From: Ktedonobacter robiniae
GTDB taxonomy: Bacteria; Chloroflexota; Ktedonobacteria; Ktedonobacterales; Ktedonobacteraceae
Assembly: GCF_016587375.1 (NCBI RefSeq)
Contig: NZ_BNJG01000001.1
Location: 2,480,001 to 2,544,000, forward strand
Direction: 5' to 3'
DNA: 64,000 nucleotides
A program made the position numbers and the translations under genes. A model generated the notes under the pieces. That model was not told the origin of the DNA. It made no database searches and saw nothing but the letters and a program-made list of their open reading frames with translations. Shown here in pieces: positions 45,653 to 55,215 of this stretch (within the stretch, counting starts at the first letter, position 1; every line of letters starts with the position of its first letter).

Positions 45653-46312
45653 GTGAACATTATCCTGATCGGTGCTCAAGGGTCTGGCAAAGGAACACAG
45701 GCCGAGAAGCTATCGCAGTCGCTCGATATTCGTCACGTGGCTAGTGGCGATTTGTTTCGCAGCGCCATAAGCCAGCAGACGGAGTTGGGGCTGAAGGCGA
45801 AAAAGTACATGGATGATGGTCACCTGGTCCCCGATGACCTGACCATCGCCATGGTGCTGGATCGCCTGCAAGCCCCGGACTGTGCGAATGGCGTGATTCT
45901 GGATGGCTTCCCTCGCACTATTGCCCAGTCCCAGGCACTAGATAAAGGATTGGCAAATGTAGGCAAGCGGGTTGACTGCGCGCTCTACCTGGAGGTGCCG
46001 CGAGCCGAGTTGCTCAAGCGCCTCTCGGGCAGATATATCTGCAAAGCCCACCAGCATGTCTATAACATTGAAACCAACCCCCCGCAGGTTGCGGGGATCT
46101 GTGATATCGATGGTAGCGAGCTGTACCAGCGCTCCGATGACCGTGGGGAGGCGATACAGAAGCGCCTGGATATCTTCTTTAATGATACGATTCACCTGAT
46201 CGATTACTACGATGGTCAGCAGAAGTTGATTCGGGTGAATGGGAATCAAAGCATTGATCGTGTACAGCAGGAGCTGGTCAACGTGATTAGCGAACGCGCC
46301 GGTCAGCGCTAA
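45653..46312 (+). CDS. adk: Adenylate kinase
   Basis: A 219-residue enzyme interconverting ATP + AMP and 2 ADP. P-loop GAQGSGKGTQ (7-16), AMP-binding DGFPRT and LID domain are present. The LID has Cys-x2-His and Cys-x2-Asp at the four zinc-ligand positions (CKAH ... CDID), a Cys/His/Cys/Asp set instead of the usual four Cys or CCCD. The GTG at 45653 follows GGAGG; an ATG at 45599 would add a non-family N-terminus. The map gene, usual neighbour after adk, is absent here. Confidence 0.96.
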   Translation: MNIILIGAQGSGKGTQAEKLSQSLDIRHVASGDLFRSAISQQTELGLKAKKYMDDGHLVPDDLTIAMVLDRLQAPDCANGVILDGFPRTIAQSQALDKGLANVGKRVDCALYLEVPRAELLKRLSGRYICKAHQHVYNIETNPPQVAGICDIDGSELYQRSDDRGEAIQKRLDIFFNDTIHLIDYYDGQQKLIRVNGNQSIDRVQQELVNVISERAGQR

Positions 46313-46632
46313 ACTGGGATCAGATTAGGTAGGTACTCGCCGCCGCCAGGTGGTGCTCTCGGTTTGGAGCCAGCCAGGTGGAAACTGGGTAAACGAGTAC
46401 GCAGGCAGAAGAGCTGAAAGCCGCTCAACAGAGGAAGCTTCTCCCTGAGGGGTGAGGCCTTCACTGCGAAGGCGGCTCTTTACTGGAAGAAGGACTGGGG
46501 CAGAAAGTGTACTGCCTGATAACCCACAAAGGGCTATCCTGGTTACTCCGCGCATCGTTGTACGTCGGTACACGAAGAGTGGAGTACAAGAGAGTTGTGG
46601 GGGACACGGGCGACTACGAATGTTCTAATGGC

Positions 46633-46680
46633 GAAGTCGAGAGGTCTATTCTGGCATCAGAGAATTGCCCTCTCGACTTC
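46633..46680. repeat. Perfect 12-bp stem upstream of the infA promoter
   Basis: GAAGTCGAGAGG (46633-46644) pairs with CCTCTCGACTTC (46669-46680), loop of 24 bases, ending directly before the -10 region at 46693. It may terminate upstream transcription or act as an operator. Confidence 0.5.
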
Positions 46681-46692
46681 CTGGAGAATGTA

Positions 46693-46701
46693 TGCTATAA
46701 T
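46693..46701 (+). promoter_or_regulatory. Extended -10 promoter of infA-rpmJ-rpsM operon
   Basis: TG, one base, TATAAT (46696-46701); the start would be near 46708. The -35 region is poor. The ~390-base leader includes a hairpin and cloverleaf copy 8. Confidence 0.6.
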
Positions 46702-46709
46702 TCGTAGTT

Positions 46710-46740
46710 GGCTGCAGCAGTACATACTGCTGCCCTTTTG
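46710..46740 (+). terminator. Hairpin at the 5' end of the infA leader
   Basis: GCAGCAG and CTGCTGC pair around TACATA, followed by CCTTTTG. As it starts within a few bases of the predicted transcript start, it is either a 5' stabilising stem or a promoter-proximal attenuator. Confidence 0.5.
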
Positions 46741-46895
46741 TACTTGTAAGAGTAACAAAGCTTTAGCTGAGCAAATACACTCAAATGGGATAAGAGTCAC
46801 AAGCGGTACTGAGGTGTGCTGCCTCAAGGGGAGCCGTTTTGTGTACCTGTAGAGAGGCTTGAGCAAAATGTATCTGTCGTTGTCCGTCAGATAGT

Positions 46896-46963
46896 TCTTA
46901 TGCGGAAACCAACGTCACTCATGTGACGAGCGCGAAGCGCTCAGGTTTCCTAATAGGTAGTAA
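46896..46963 (+). repeat. Cloverleaf repeat copy 8 in the infA leader
   Basis: Orientation A. Outer stem GGAAACC/GGTTTCC, first hairpin GTCAC-TCAT-GTGAC, second hairpin GAGCGC-GAA-GCGCTC, in which the loop is the complement of the usual TTC. Border AGGTAGTAA. Confidence 0.87.
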
Positions 46964-47100
46964 TCGCGGATAGCCGTCCTCTCTCTCAGATGCATTTTAT
47001 AGAGAAGAGCTGCCGCGTGCTGGCTGCCACGCGTAGACGATCCTTGTGATGAGCCGAGAGCAGGAGAGAAAAACGTCCCGATGATCAGGGAAAGGATGCT

Positions 47101-47319
47101 ATGCCAAAAGATGAAATAGCTGTCGAGGGTACTGTACTAGAGGCCCTCCCCAATGCCATGTTCAAGGTGAGAATAGACGAGCAACATGAAGTCCTGGCAG
47201 TCCTCTCAGGGCGTATCAGAATGAACTTCGTGCGTATCGTTCCAGGTGATAAGGTACGAGTAGTGCTATCCCCATATGACCTGAAGCGAGGCCGTATCAC
47301 ATGGCGAGTTAAGGGTTGA
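47101..47319 (+). CDS. infA: Translation initiation factor IF-1
   Basis: A 72-residue OB-fold protein: [71 protein letters not shown] gives the IF-1 family throughout and has the standard length. It binds the 30S A site during initiation. It is followed by rpmJ after 171 bases. Confidence 0.97.
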   Translation: MPKDEIAVEGTVLEALPNAMFKVRIDEQHEVLAVLSGRIRMNFVRIVPGDKVRVVLSPYDLKRGRITWRVKG

Positions 47320-47490
47320 TGGTGGAGTAGGCATCCTTCTTTGTTCCCGTTGCTACCTGTGACCCAGACAGGTGTATGAGAAAGCGACAGGCACCGTCTA
47401 GGAAGACGAGGCATGCTTACAAGCGTGCTGTTGTACTTTTGTGTGCCTGGAAGGTTAGTAGAGACTCAACTATCTTGAGGAGAGCAAGTC

Positions 47491-47607
47491 ATGAAAGTGA
47501 GTGCCTCGGTAAAGCCACGTTGTGACGGATGTAAGATTATCCGCCGTCACCGTGTGGTAATGGTGATCTGTAGTAAAGATCCAAAGCATAAACAGAAGCA
47601 AGGCTAA
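47491..47607 (+). CDS. rpmJ: Ribosomal protein L36, zinc-type
   Basis: A 38-residue protein beginning [20 protein letters not shown]. The zinc ligands are Cys11, Cys14, Cys27 and His33, the standard L36 set. GAGGAG lies about 9 bases before the ATG. It sits in the canonical infA-rpmJ-rpsM order. Confidence 0.95.
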   Translation: MKVSASVKPRCDGCKIIRRHRVVMVICSKDPKHKQKQG

Positions 47608-47699
47608 AATGGCGTTGCGAGTTTCCATTCCGTTCCCGTCCAGAGAGTTCCTTGTTGTGGCGGGTGAGTGGAAGGGGGAACTCGAAGCTGGAGGGAAAG

Positions 47700-48080
47700 A
47701 TGGCTAGAATTGCTGGCGTTGACATTCCACGCGAGAAGCGCGTGGAGATCTCGCTGTGCTATATCTATGGTATCGGGCTTACTACAAGCCAGAAGATCCT
47801 GGAGAAGACAAGAATCAATCCGGACACCCGCGTTAAGGACCTGACTGAAGAAGAGGTAAACCGGTTGCGCGAGGTCATCGACCGTGAACACAAGGTTGAG
47901 GGTGACCTGCGCCGCGAAGTTCAGACGAATATCAAGCGTTTGATTGATATCGGCTGCTATCGTGGCCTGCGCCATCGTCGTAACCTTCCTGTACATGGTC
48001 AGCGTACTCGTACGAATGCGCGCACGCGCCGTGGACCAAAGAGAACCGTTGCCGGTAAGAAGAAGGCCGGTAAGAAGTAA
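47700..48080 (+). CDS. rpsM: Ribosomal protein S13
   Basis: A 126-residue protein: [59 protein letters not shown] and a Lys-rich C-terminus, the S13 pattern. It contacts the P-site tRNA and S19. The ATG at 47700 follows GGAGGGAAAG; an in-frame upstream start at 47652 is rejected. Confidence 0.97.
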   Translation: MARIAGVDIPREKRVEISLCYIYGIGLTTSQKILEKTRINPDTRVKDLTEEEVNRLREVIDREHKVEGDLRREVQTNIKRLIDIGCYRGLRHRRNLPVHGQRTRTNARTRRGPKRTVAGKKKAGKK

Positions 48081-48100
48081 CGCCGGGAGAGATAGAAAGC

Positions 48101-48502
48101 ATGGCAGACAAGAAGAAAGCTACTACTGGCAAAGTCAGGCGGCGTGAAAGAAAATCCATACCGCGTGGACAAGCTCATATTCAGGCTACGTTTAACAACA
48201 CGATTGTGACGCTCACTGATCCCAATGGGAATGTCATCTCCTGGGGTAGCGCGGGAGCGCAGGGCTTTAAAGGCTCGCGCAAGAGCACGCCATATGCTGC
48301 GCAGGTGACTGCCGAGACGGCGGCGCGCCGCGCCATGGATCATGGGCTTAAGCAGATCGATGTGTTTGTGAAGGGACCCGGCTCCGGTCGTGAGGCGGCC
48401 ATCCGCTCATTGCAGGCCTCAGGTCTGAATGTCACATCGATTACAGACGTAACACCTATTCCGCACAATGGCTGCCGCCCGCCCAAACGGCGTCGTGTAT
48501 AG
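48101..48502 (+). CDS. rpsK: Ribosomal protein S11
   Basis: A 133-residue protein with [44 protein letters not shown] and [42 protein letters not shown], the complete S11 signature. It lies in the 30S platform. Standard alpha-operon order. Confidence 0.98.
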   Translation: MADKKKATTGKVRRRERKSIPRGQAHIQATFNNTIVTLTDPNGNVISWGSAGAQGFKGSRKSTPYAAQVTAETAARRAMDHGLKQIDVFVKGPGSGREAAIRSLQASGLNVTSITDVTPIPHNGCRPPKRRRV

Positions 48503-48527
48503 CCTGGGTTTTGAGGAGGATATATAG

Positions 48528-49160
48528 ATGGCGCGTTATACCGGCCCGGTCTGCAAATTATGCAGACGTGAGGGGGTAAAACTATTCTTAAAGGGCGACA
48601 AGTGTATCCAGAAGTGCACACTTGAGCGCCATGGTCGCAATACTCGCCCTGGACAGCATGGCACGAGCCGTGCGCGTAAGGAGTCGGGTTATGCGAAGCA
48701 GTTGCGCGAGAAGCAGCGCGTGCGTCGTACGTATGGAGTGTTGGAGCGCCAGTTCAGCAAACACTTCGTCGCCGCGGCCCGCCGCCCTGGTAAGACCAGC
48801 GAGAACCTGTTGCAGATCCTTGAGATGAGGCTCGACAACCTGGTCTACCGCCTGGGCTTTGCTGATTCGCGCGCGCAGGCTCGCCAGCTGGTCAATCATG
48901 GTCACTTCGTTGTCAATGGCCGCAAAACGGACATTCCGTCCTTCATCGCCAAGCCAAACGACGTGATCGCGGTGCGTGATTCCAACAAGAGCCTTGAGTA
49001 CTTCAAGAGCCGCGCGCTGCTGTTGTCTCAGAAGGGTATTCCAACCTGGCTGCGCCTGGATGTGGATGCGATGTCTGGTCGTGTTCTGACGTTACCTTCA
49101 CGAACAGATCTCGAGCTGCCCTTCGATGAGCAGATGGTCGTCGAGTACTATCAGCGATAA
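48528..49160 (+). CDS. rpsD: Ribosomal protein S4, zinc-type
   Basis: A 210-residue protein. The N-terminal zinc motif CKLCRREG ... CIQKC is the C+ form. The S4 RNA-binding domain has [32 protein letters not shown]. It nucleates 30S assembly; in E. coli it represses the alpha operon. A 203-base gap with a nested stem (GCGTGCTC near 49270 with GAGCACGC near 49315) separates it from rpoA. Confidence 0.98.
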   Translation: MARYTGPVCKLCRREGVKLFLKGDKCIQKCTLERHGRNTRPGQHGTSRARKESGYAKQLREKQRVRRTYGVLERQFSKHFVAAARRPGKTSENLLQILEMRLDNLVYRLGFADSRAQARQLVNHGHFVVNGRKTDIPSFIAKPNDVIAVRDSNKSLEYFKSRALLLSQKGIPTWLRLDVDAMSGRVLTLPSRTDLELPFDEQMVVEYYQR

Positions 49161-49363
49161 CACGTTGAGTTGCGGTGGGTCGATCCCTGGGCGTAGCTCC
49201 TTATATGGAGCCGCTTGGGGGCATAGCACTCTTGGACTACCGTCATTCGTGGCGTCTCCCTCTTCCAGTGCGTGCTCCTAAGGCTGCGGTAATGCAGCAA
49301 ACCTGGGAGAGAGAGCACGCTTGCGGATGGATAGTGGTAGAAAAAGAAAGGCAGGTTTGAACC

Positions 49364-50344
49364 TTGCTAGATATTACTCTGCCTCGTATAAAGAACACCA
49401 AGACACAAGGGAATTATGCGAGTTACGACATTGAGCCGTTAGAGGCGGGGTACGGCCAGACCCTGGGCAACGCGCTTCGGCGTGTATTGCTGTCATCGCT
49501 GCCTGGTGCAGCCGTGACCTCTATTCGAATCGAGGGCGTGCAGCATGAGTTTCAGGATGTCCCCGGTGTGTTGGAGGACGTGACCGATATCGTCTTGAAT
49601 ATCAAGAAGTTGCGCCTGCGCAGTTTCTCCGAGCATCCCGTTACGATGCGCCTGGAGGTCAATGGCGAGCGCGAGGTCACGGCGGCGGATATCGTCGCGC
49701 CGAGCACGGTGGAGATCGTGAACCCGGAGTTGCATATCGCATCTCTGGATAACGATAATGCTCATCTAGACATGGAACTGGTGGTGGAGACTGGTCGCAG
49801 CTACGTGCCTGCTGACTCGAAGGAGGATCAACCCATTGGTGTGATCCCCGTCGATGCCATCTACACACCAGTACAAAAGGTCAATTACACGGTTGAGCAC
49901 ACTCGTGTTGGCCAGATGACAAACTACGATAAGATCGTTCTTGAGGTCACGACCGACGGAACTATTACACCGGATGAGGCCTTGCGCCAGAGCGCTGATG
50001 TCCTGGTAAGGCACTTTACGTTGCTTGCCAACTATCGCGCCTCTCTGCCCGAGCCAGAAAAGGCTCCGCTGAGCAGCCTGCCCATCCCACAAAAGATCTA
50101 CGACACGCCGATTGAGGAACTTGATCTCTCGGTACGTGCCTATAACTGCCTGAAGCGTAGCAATATTACGAAGGTAGGTCAGGTGCTCTCGATGAATGAG
50201 GAAGATCTTCTTGGCGTACGCAACTTTGGTGAGAAGAGCCTGCAAGAGCTGCGTGAGCGCTTGCTAGCGCGTAACTTCTTGCCTAATCCGCGCACAAGCG
50301 CGGTCGGAGCCGACGTAGACGGCGACCACGAAATGGAGGAATGA
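49364..50344 (+). CDS. rpoA: RNA polymerase alpha subunit
   Basis: A 326-residue protein from a TTG with AAAGGCAGG upstream. The N-terminal dimerisation domain has [31 protein letters not shown]. The C-terminal domain has [26 protein letters not shown] and [14 protein letters not shown], which contact UP elements and activators. The stop is separated by one base from the start of rplQ. Confidence 0.98.
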   Translation: MLDITLPRIKNTKTQGNYASYDIEPLEAGYGQTLGNALRRVLLSSLPGAAVTSIRIEGVQHEFQDVPGVLEDVTDIVLNIKKLRLRSFSEHPVTMRLEVNGEREVTAADIVAPSTVEIVNPELHIASLDNDNAHLDMELVVETGRSYVPADSKEDQPIGVIPVDAIYTPVQKVNYTVEHTRVGQMTNYDKIVLEVTTDGTITPDEALRQSADVLVRHFTLLANYRASLPEPEKAPLSSLPIPQKIYDTPIEELDLSVRAYNCLKRSNITKVGQVLSMNEEDLLGVRNFGEKSLQELRERLLARNFLPNPRTSAVGADVDGDHEMEE

Positions 50345-50345
50345 G

Positions 50346-50972
50346 TTGAGGCACCGAATTGCCGGAAACCGGATGAACATGCCTGAGCCGCGCCGTCGTT
50401 CTGCGCGCCGTAACCTGATGGCAGGCCTGATCCGGTATGACCGTATTAATACAACTACCTCGCGTGTAGAAGCTATTCGCGGCGAAGCAGAGAAGCTGAT
50501 TAGCACGGCTGTCAAGGGCCGCCTGGCTGCTCGTGAGCACCTAGCTAAGGTGGTCAGCGATACCGAGAAGGCCGAGCAGATCCTGGCGTTTGCCCGCCGA
50601 GGTCGCTTCTCACTGAAGGCGACTATCGGGAGCAACGAAGAGCGTGCCAAGCAGCAGAAGGCTCCTCTGACCGATAAGGGCCGCAAGTTCCTGGAGGATA
50701 AGCACAAGGCTCGCCGTGAAGAGTTGCTGAAGATCATCTCGAATGAGTCTGAGGCGGAGAAGGCTCTGGCGGCTGCCTACGAGGCAATGGTGATCGAGCT
50801 TCACGCTCGCCGCCAGATCCTGAGCGCGCTCCCTGATGAGCTGGTCGTGAAGAAGATGTTCGACGAGCTTGCTCCTCGCTATGTCGGACGCCCGGGTGGC
50901 TACACGCGCATTACCAAGCTGGGACGGCGTAAGGGTGATGCAGCGGAGATTGCGCAGATTGCCCTGGTATAA
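50346..50972 (+). CDS. rplQ: Ribosomal protein L17 with internal insertion
   Basis: A 208-residue protein from a TTG start one base after the rpoA stop, so translation is likely coupled. The ends match L17: [28 protein letters not shown]-like N-terminus and [38 protein letters not shown] charged helical insertion of roughly 80 residues (about 75-155) interrupts the fold; E. coli L17 has 127. It lies at the exit-tunnel rim. Confidence 0.94.
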   Translation: MRHRIAGNRMNMPEPRRRSARRNLMAGLIRYDRINTTTSRVEAIRGEAEKLISTAVKGRLAAREHLAKVVSDTEKAEQILAFARRGRFSLKATIGSNEERAKQQKAPLTDKGRKFLEDKHKARREELLKIISNESEAEKALAAAYEAMVIELHARRQILSALPDELVVKKMFDELAPRYVGRPGGYTRITKLGRRKGDAAEIAQIALV

Positions 50973-51165
50973 CCCGGAGAGCCTACACACAGCGTAAGGG
51001 CGACAGCGCTACGACAGAACGTTCTTAGCTTTTTCATGAGGTTATTCATGATGGGTCGCCGGCGCAGGCTCGATTAGCAAGGGCGTACCGGGTGCGGAAG
51101 AAAGTCGCTTTCACTCTATTCAAGAAGCGTACGGAATGTACGAAAAGCTGTACTTTTGAAAATGT

Positions 51166-51960
51166 ATGATTATTGCGTGCGGTATTGAGTATGATGGCAC
51201 TAACTACCATGGTTTTCAGCGGCAACGCGCGAGCCATGGTCCGACGGTGCAAGGAACACTGGAAACTGCGGTAACGCAGATCAGTGGTGTACAAACCACG
51301 GTAATGGGAGCGGGGCGGACCGATGCTGGCGTTCATGCCAGCGGTCAGGTTATCCACTTCCGTACGGAGTCGCGTCTGACCGTTGAGGTCTGGCGGCGAG
51401 CACTGAATGCCGTTCTACCCAGTACTGTCGTGGTCCGCTGGGCGAAAGAGATGCCGGAAGGCTTTCATGCTCGCTTTAGCGCGCAGAGCCGTTCATATCG
51501 CTATACGATCTGGAATGAGCGCTTTCCCACGGCCCTACGCGCGCGCTATGCCTATCACTGTTCACGCGAGTTAGACGTGACCCTGATGGATGATGCGTGT
51601 CGCTATTTACTGGGTCGGAAGGATTTTGGAGCGTTTGGACATAGTCCCGACGACTCCAATCCACTCAAGCCAGGACCACATCACTGTATTCGTACAATGT
51701 TAGAGGCCCGTTGTTTGCGTGATCATCAGCAAGCAGAACTCATCTATTGTGACTTTACTGCTGATGCCTTTCTCACGGGGCAGGTACGCAGGATGGTTGG
51801 CACACTCCTGTTGGTAGGACAGCAACGCCTAAGTGTTGCGGAGTTTGCCGAGATTGTGCAGCGGGCGGAGAAAACGCACCCTGGTTCAGCGGCCCCATCG
51901 CTTGGGCTGTGTCTGGTACGGGTTGAGTATCCTGAAAAATTTGGAGTTAATGGACAATGA
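51166..51960 (+). CDS. truA: tRNA pseudouridine synthase A
   Basis: A 264-residue enzyme that modifies U38-40 of tRNA anticodon arms. The catalytic Asp53 lies in [26 protein letters not shown] opens it and [19 protein letters not shown] follows near the end. It has no strong ribosome-binding site, and a 193-base gap follows rplQ. The stop overlaps the start of rplM by 4 bases. Confidence 0.96.
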   Translation: MIIACGIEYDGTNYHGFQRQRASHGPTVQGTLETAVTQISGVQTTVMGAGRTDAGVHASGQVIHFRTESRLTVEVWRRALNAVLPSTVVVRWAKEMPEGFHARFSAQSRSYRYTIWNERFPTALRARYAYHCSRELDVTLMDDACRYLLGRKDFGAFGHSPDDSNPLKPGPHHCIRTMLEARCLRDHQQAELIYCDFTADAFLTGQVRRMVGTLLLVGQQRLSVAEFAEIVQRAEKTHPGSAAPSLGLCLVRVEYPEKFGVNGQ

Positions 51961-52427
51961 ATAAGACATATAGCGCCAAGGCCGCTGATCTGCAACCCAC
52001 ATGGTATGTTATCGATGCCGAGGGACAGGTATTGGGTCGTCTGGCATCGCAGATCGCGCAGATCTTGCGCGGTAAGCATAAACCTACCTTCACACCGAAT
52101 CTTAACACTGGCGACTGTGTTATCGTCATCAATGCCGATAAGATCGCGGTTACGGGCAAGCGCCTGGACCAGAAGATCTATTATCGCCACTCACAGTATC
52201 CTGGTGGTTTGAAGCAGCAGACGCTGCGCCAGGTAGTCGAGGGCAAACATCCCGAGCGCGCTCTTGAGCACGCGATCCGTGGCATGGTTATGCACAACCG
52301 CCTCGGTGCGAAGGTGATGAAGAACCTGAAGATTTATGCTGGCTCAACACATCCACATGAGGCCCAGAAACCCGTGGCCTGGGCGGGGGCGGAAGCTCTG
52401 TTGAAGCAGCCCGCCGCTGAGAAGTAA
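51957..52427 (+). CDS. rplM: Ribosomal protein L13
   Basis: A 156-residue protein with [62 protein letters not shown] and the C-terminal [13 protein letters not shown], the L13 signatures. It initiates 50S assembly. Its ATG overlaps the truA stop, indicating coupling, and rpsI follows. Confidence 0.98.
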   Translation: MNKTYSAKAADLQPTWYVIDAEGQVLGRLASQIAQILRGKHKPTFTPNLNTGDCVIVINADKIAVTGKRLDQKIYYRHSQYPGGLKQQTLRQVVEGKHPERALEHAIRGMVMHNRLGAKVMKNLKIYAGSTHPHEAQKPVAWAGAEALLKQPAAEK

Positions 52428-52445
52428 AGAAGAGGAGATCCTACC

Positions 52446-52853
52446 TTGGCTGAAACACCTAAAGGTGAGTACTATTACGGCATGGGTCGGCGCAAGACGG
52501 CGGTTGCTCGCGTGCGCCTCTATCCCAACGGTGATGGTAGCATTACAATCAACGGCAAACCTGCTTTTGAGTACTTTGGCAAGCGTGAGACACATGTCTC
52601 GACGATCATCTCGCCCGTCCGCGAGCTGAATATCGGCAACTACACCATTACTGTGCGTGTAGTCGGCGGTGGCACAGCTGGTCAGGCTGGCGCGATCCGC
52701 CATGCCCTGGCTCGCGCCCTGGTTCGCCAGGATGGCGAGAATAAGCCCGCTATGCGTAAAGCTGGTTTCTTGACCCGCGACCCACGCATGAAAGAGCGCA
52801 AAAAGCCAGGCCTCAAGCGCGCCCGCAAGGCCCCACAGTACACAAAGCGTTAG
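52446..52853 (+). CDS. rpsI: Ribosomal protein S9
   Basis: A 135-residue protein from a TTG start after GAGGAG. YYYGMGRRKTAVARVRLYPNGDGSITING and the C-terminal TRDPRMKERKKPGLKRARKAPQYTKR are S9; its last Arg contacts the P-site tRNA. It ends the + strand translation superregion. Confidence 0.98.
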   Translation: MAETPKGEYYYGMGRRKTAVARVRLYPNGDGSITINGKPAFEYFGKRETHVSTIISPVRELNIGNYTITVRVVGGGTAGQAGAIRHALARALVRQDGENKPAMRKAGFLTRDPRMKERKKPGLKRARKAPQYTKR

Positions 52854-52907
52854 TTTCCCCCGCGAAACAAGCGTCTTTGGTGGTCCTGTTGGAACCCAAG
52901 ATTTCAA

Positions 52908-52942
52908 CCCCTGCCGGAACTCTTCTGGCAGGGGTCTCTTTT
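52908..52942. terminator. Terminator after rpsI
   Basis: CCCCTGCC (52908-52915) pairs with GGCAGGGG (52927-52934), followed by TCTCTTTTC. It lies between the convergent rpsI and LLM-oxidoreductase genes. Confidence 0.8.
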
Positions 52943-52975
52943 CTATACTTGAATTGTTACCCCTTCGCGTCTTCT

Positions 52976-53983
52976 TTAAAGAGAGCCAACTAGATGGAGT
53001 AACTGTTTTCGCTCACTTTCCTCATCGGCAATAGGGACGAGTTGCAACATCAGCTCATCCAGGCTACTTGCCAGAAGCTCTCTCAGACGATGGCGTATGG
53101 TTTCCTCAGTGCCGCTGATCACTAATGTTCGCACTAAGGCATCGATCTCTTCTTCATTGCCGTTTGCAGCTCTGGGAAAGCCAGCAGATGCCCACATCTG
53201 AGTGAAAGAGCTGAAGCGCGCGGCAAATTGCACCCCCTGGCGCATCTTTGAGCGAACTTTCGCTTCATCGGTACTCAGTGCAACTCGCACATGCGCAATG
53301 ATGGGAGGAACAGGACGACCTTGCTCCTCAGCCCCAGCACGCAGTTCTGGAAGTGCCGACTCTAGAAGATAAGGAATCGGGCAGGCCCAGGAGATCGCCC
53401 CATCAGCAATCTCCCCTGCCAGCCTGAACGCTTTGAGGCCAACTGCTGAAGTCAAGAGAGGAACCGAAGCGCTCCGCGACATGTTTTGCTTAGAAGTGTT
53501 CAGAAGTATATGCTCCACATTGAAGAACTTCCCGTGGTGGGAAACCGCTCCACCCTTGAAAACGCCGCGCAGTATCTCCAGGTACTCTTGGAGATAGGCC
53601 AGGGGCGTTGTTTGCGCGAGACCGTATGAGTTCTCAATCAGCATTTTGTTGCCGGGACCAATACCTAATCTCAGGCGCCTAGGAGCAAGATCCTCTATGG
53701 CGAAAACCTGTCGTGCCAACGTCAACGGGTGACGTGTATAGACGGGAACAATGGCGCTTCCAAGCCTTATACGCTCAGTTTGTGTAGCAACCGCCGCAAA
53801 GAACGTTACAAGGTCGGCATCTCCAGCATTCTGTGCCCAGATTTGTTGGACCCCTGCCTGCTCCGCTTCGCAGACTCTGGCGATGGCGTCCAGAATATCA
53901 GTCGCTTCAGAAAAAATTCCAACACGATCACGGATGGAGCGCGGAGTAGCAGCTATTGAAGGATATTTTTCTTGTTGCATCAT
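52976..53983 (-). CDS. LLM-class (F420-type) oxidoreductase
   Basis: A 335-residue luciferase-like TIM-barrel protein. Typical segments are TERIRLGSAIVPVYTRHPLTLARQVFAIEDLAPRRLRLGIGPGN, YLQEYLEILRGVFKGG and GEIADGAISWACP. Such enzymes use reduced F420 or flavin to reduce or oxygenate small substrates. The substrate is unknown, and F420 rather than FMN use is inferred from the family. The start has GGAAGAAAG upstream. It is divergent from the MmyB-type regulator, which probably controls it. Confidence 0.85.
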   Translation of the reverse strand: MMQQEKYPSIAATPRSIRDRVGIFSEATDILDAIARVCEAEQAGVQQIWAQNAGDADLVTFFAAVATQTERIRLGSAIVPVYTRHPLTLARQVFAIEDLAPRRLRLGIGPGNKMLIENSYGLAQTTPLAYLQEYLEILRGVFKGGAVSHHGKFFNVEHILLNTSKQNMSRSASVPLLTSAVGLKAFRLAGEIADGAISWACPIPYLLESALPELRAGAEEQGRPVPPIIAHVRVALSTDEAKVRSKMRQGVQFAARFSSFTQMWASAGFPRAANGNEEEIDALVRTLVISGTEETIRHRLRELLASSLDELMLQLVPIADEESERKQLLHLVGSL

Positions 53984-54225
53984 AAATTCTTTCTTCCTTT
54001 GGCTCGTTTGTTCTGTTCAGGTGATCGAAACAATCAGGCTCCCCATCCGTCGGAGTAGTTTTAGAGTAGTATCCTTCCAAAGAATATTTATCTGACAACC
54101 ACAGGGAAATGGATAGACCAGCCAATCTGGTGGTATTATGGAGCAACATCTCTGCTGAAACCAGGAGTGTATTTTCTCATAGGTGTAAAAAGTAACAGTT
54201 TTCGATGCTAGATGATGAGGAACAG

Positions 54226-55080
54226 ATGAGCGAACGTGTGAAGCGCCGTGTAGGACTCTCCGATTTTTTGCGCACTCGTCGCGCGCGCTTGCGTCCAGAA
54301 CAGTTTGATCTCCCAGCAGTTACAAGACGACACACTCCTGGGCTTAGACGAGAAGAACTTGCCCAACTCGTGGGCGTGGGTATTTCCTGGTACACTTGGC
54401 TCGAACAAGGTCGAGATATTCAGGTTTCTGAACAGGTGCTTTCTCGCCTCGCAGACATCTTGCAACTCGATGCTGAGGAACGTCTCCATTTGTTTGGCCT
54501 GGTGCGAGGTCGAGTTTCACTGTCAGCAGAACTGGATAGCGGCAAGCTTTCACAGAATACTTCCTATCAAGCTATCCTCGATGCATTTCTCTATCCGGCC
54601 CAACTGATCGATCATCGTTTGAGTGTGGTCGCGTGGAATGACAGTGCTAACCAACTCTTCGGCGATTACTCCACAAGCTCGGAGCGCGAACGTAATCTGG
54701 CCTGGTCTCTTTTCATGAACCCTCTGCAACGCCAACGCTTTATCCACTGGGAGCGTGCAGCACGCGGTTGTATTGCGCATTTGCGTGTGATGAGGGACCG
54801 GTATGGCGATGAAGCATGGGTAACGGAATTGATTGACGACCTGAATAGCTCCAGCCATGAATTTCGGGCCTGGTGGCCTGAGCATGAGATTCTCTTGACA
54901 TGCAACAGTTCTGGTGAAATCTATCATCCCCTGGTCGGTCACCTGGCGTTTCAAATCACCACTCTCTCCATTCCTCAACAACCTGATTGGGGTATGGTTG
55001 TTTATACCCCTCAACCCCAGACCGATACGGCTGCCAGGCTAGGTGCGTTGATGAGAGGGGAAGCTTATTCCCAACTCTGA
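54226..55080 (+). CDS. HTH regulator with MmyB-like ligand domain
   Basis: A 284-residue protein. An N-terminal XRE-type HTH (LSDFLRTRRARLRPEQF, TPGLRREELAQLVGVGISWYTWLEQGR, SEQVLSRLADILQLDAEERLHLF) is followed by the MmyB-like sensor domain, seen as VVAWNDSANQLFGDYS, RNLAWSLFMNP and HEFRAWWPEHEI. Such regulators bind fatty acids or similar ligands and often control a divergent oxidoreductase. The ATG at 54226 has GAGGAA upstream; a start at 54205 would add seven residues. Confidence 0.88.
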   Translation: MSERVKRRVGLSDFLRTRRARLRPEQFDLPAVTRRHTPGLRREELAQLVGVGISWYTWLEQGRDIQVSEQVLSRLADILQLDAEERLHLFGLVRGRVSLSAELDSGKLSQNTSYQAILDAFLYPAQLIDHRLSVVAWNDSANQLFGDYSTSSERERNLAWSLFMNPLQRQRFIHWERAARGCIAHLRVMRDRYGDEAWVTELIDDLNSSSHEFRAWWPEHEILLTCNSSGEIYHPLVGHLAFQITTLSIPQQPDWGMVVYTPQPQTDTAARLGALMRGEAYSQL

Positions 55081-55140
55081 CCTGACAAGGTGAAACAACT
55101 TGCGAATTGTGTTAGAAGTACTTGATGGCTGAATAACGAA

Positions 55141-55175
55141 TAAGGAGGTGCAGACCAAGGGTCCGCGCCTCCTTA
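55141..55175. terminator. Hairpin between convergent regulator and ilvE
   Basis: TAAGGAGG (55141-55148) pairs with CCTCCTTA (55168-55175). It lies between convergent genes, so it is a probable two-way terminator, though without a long T-tract. Confidence 0.55.
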
Positions 55176-55215
55176 CTGATTGTATATAATGGCGTCTGAA
55201 AGCCTATAAGAGGCT

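Larger units (their letters stand above)
46313..47100. other. 788-base adk-infA region
   Basis: No convincing gene is seen. It contains a 12-bp stem (46633-46680), the infA promoter, a terminator-like hairpin and cloverleaf copy 8. The stretch 46320-46620 has several short inverted repeats but no recognised RNA family. Confidence 0.5.
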
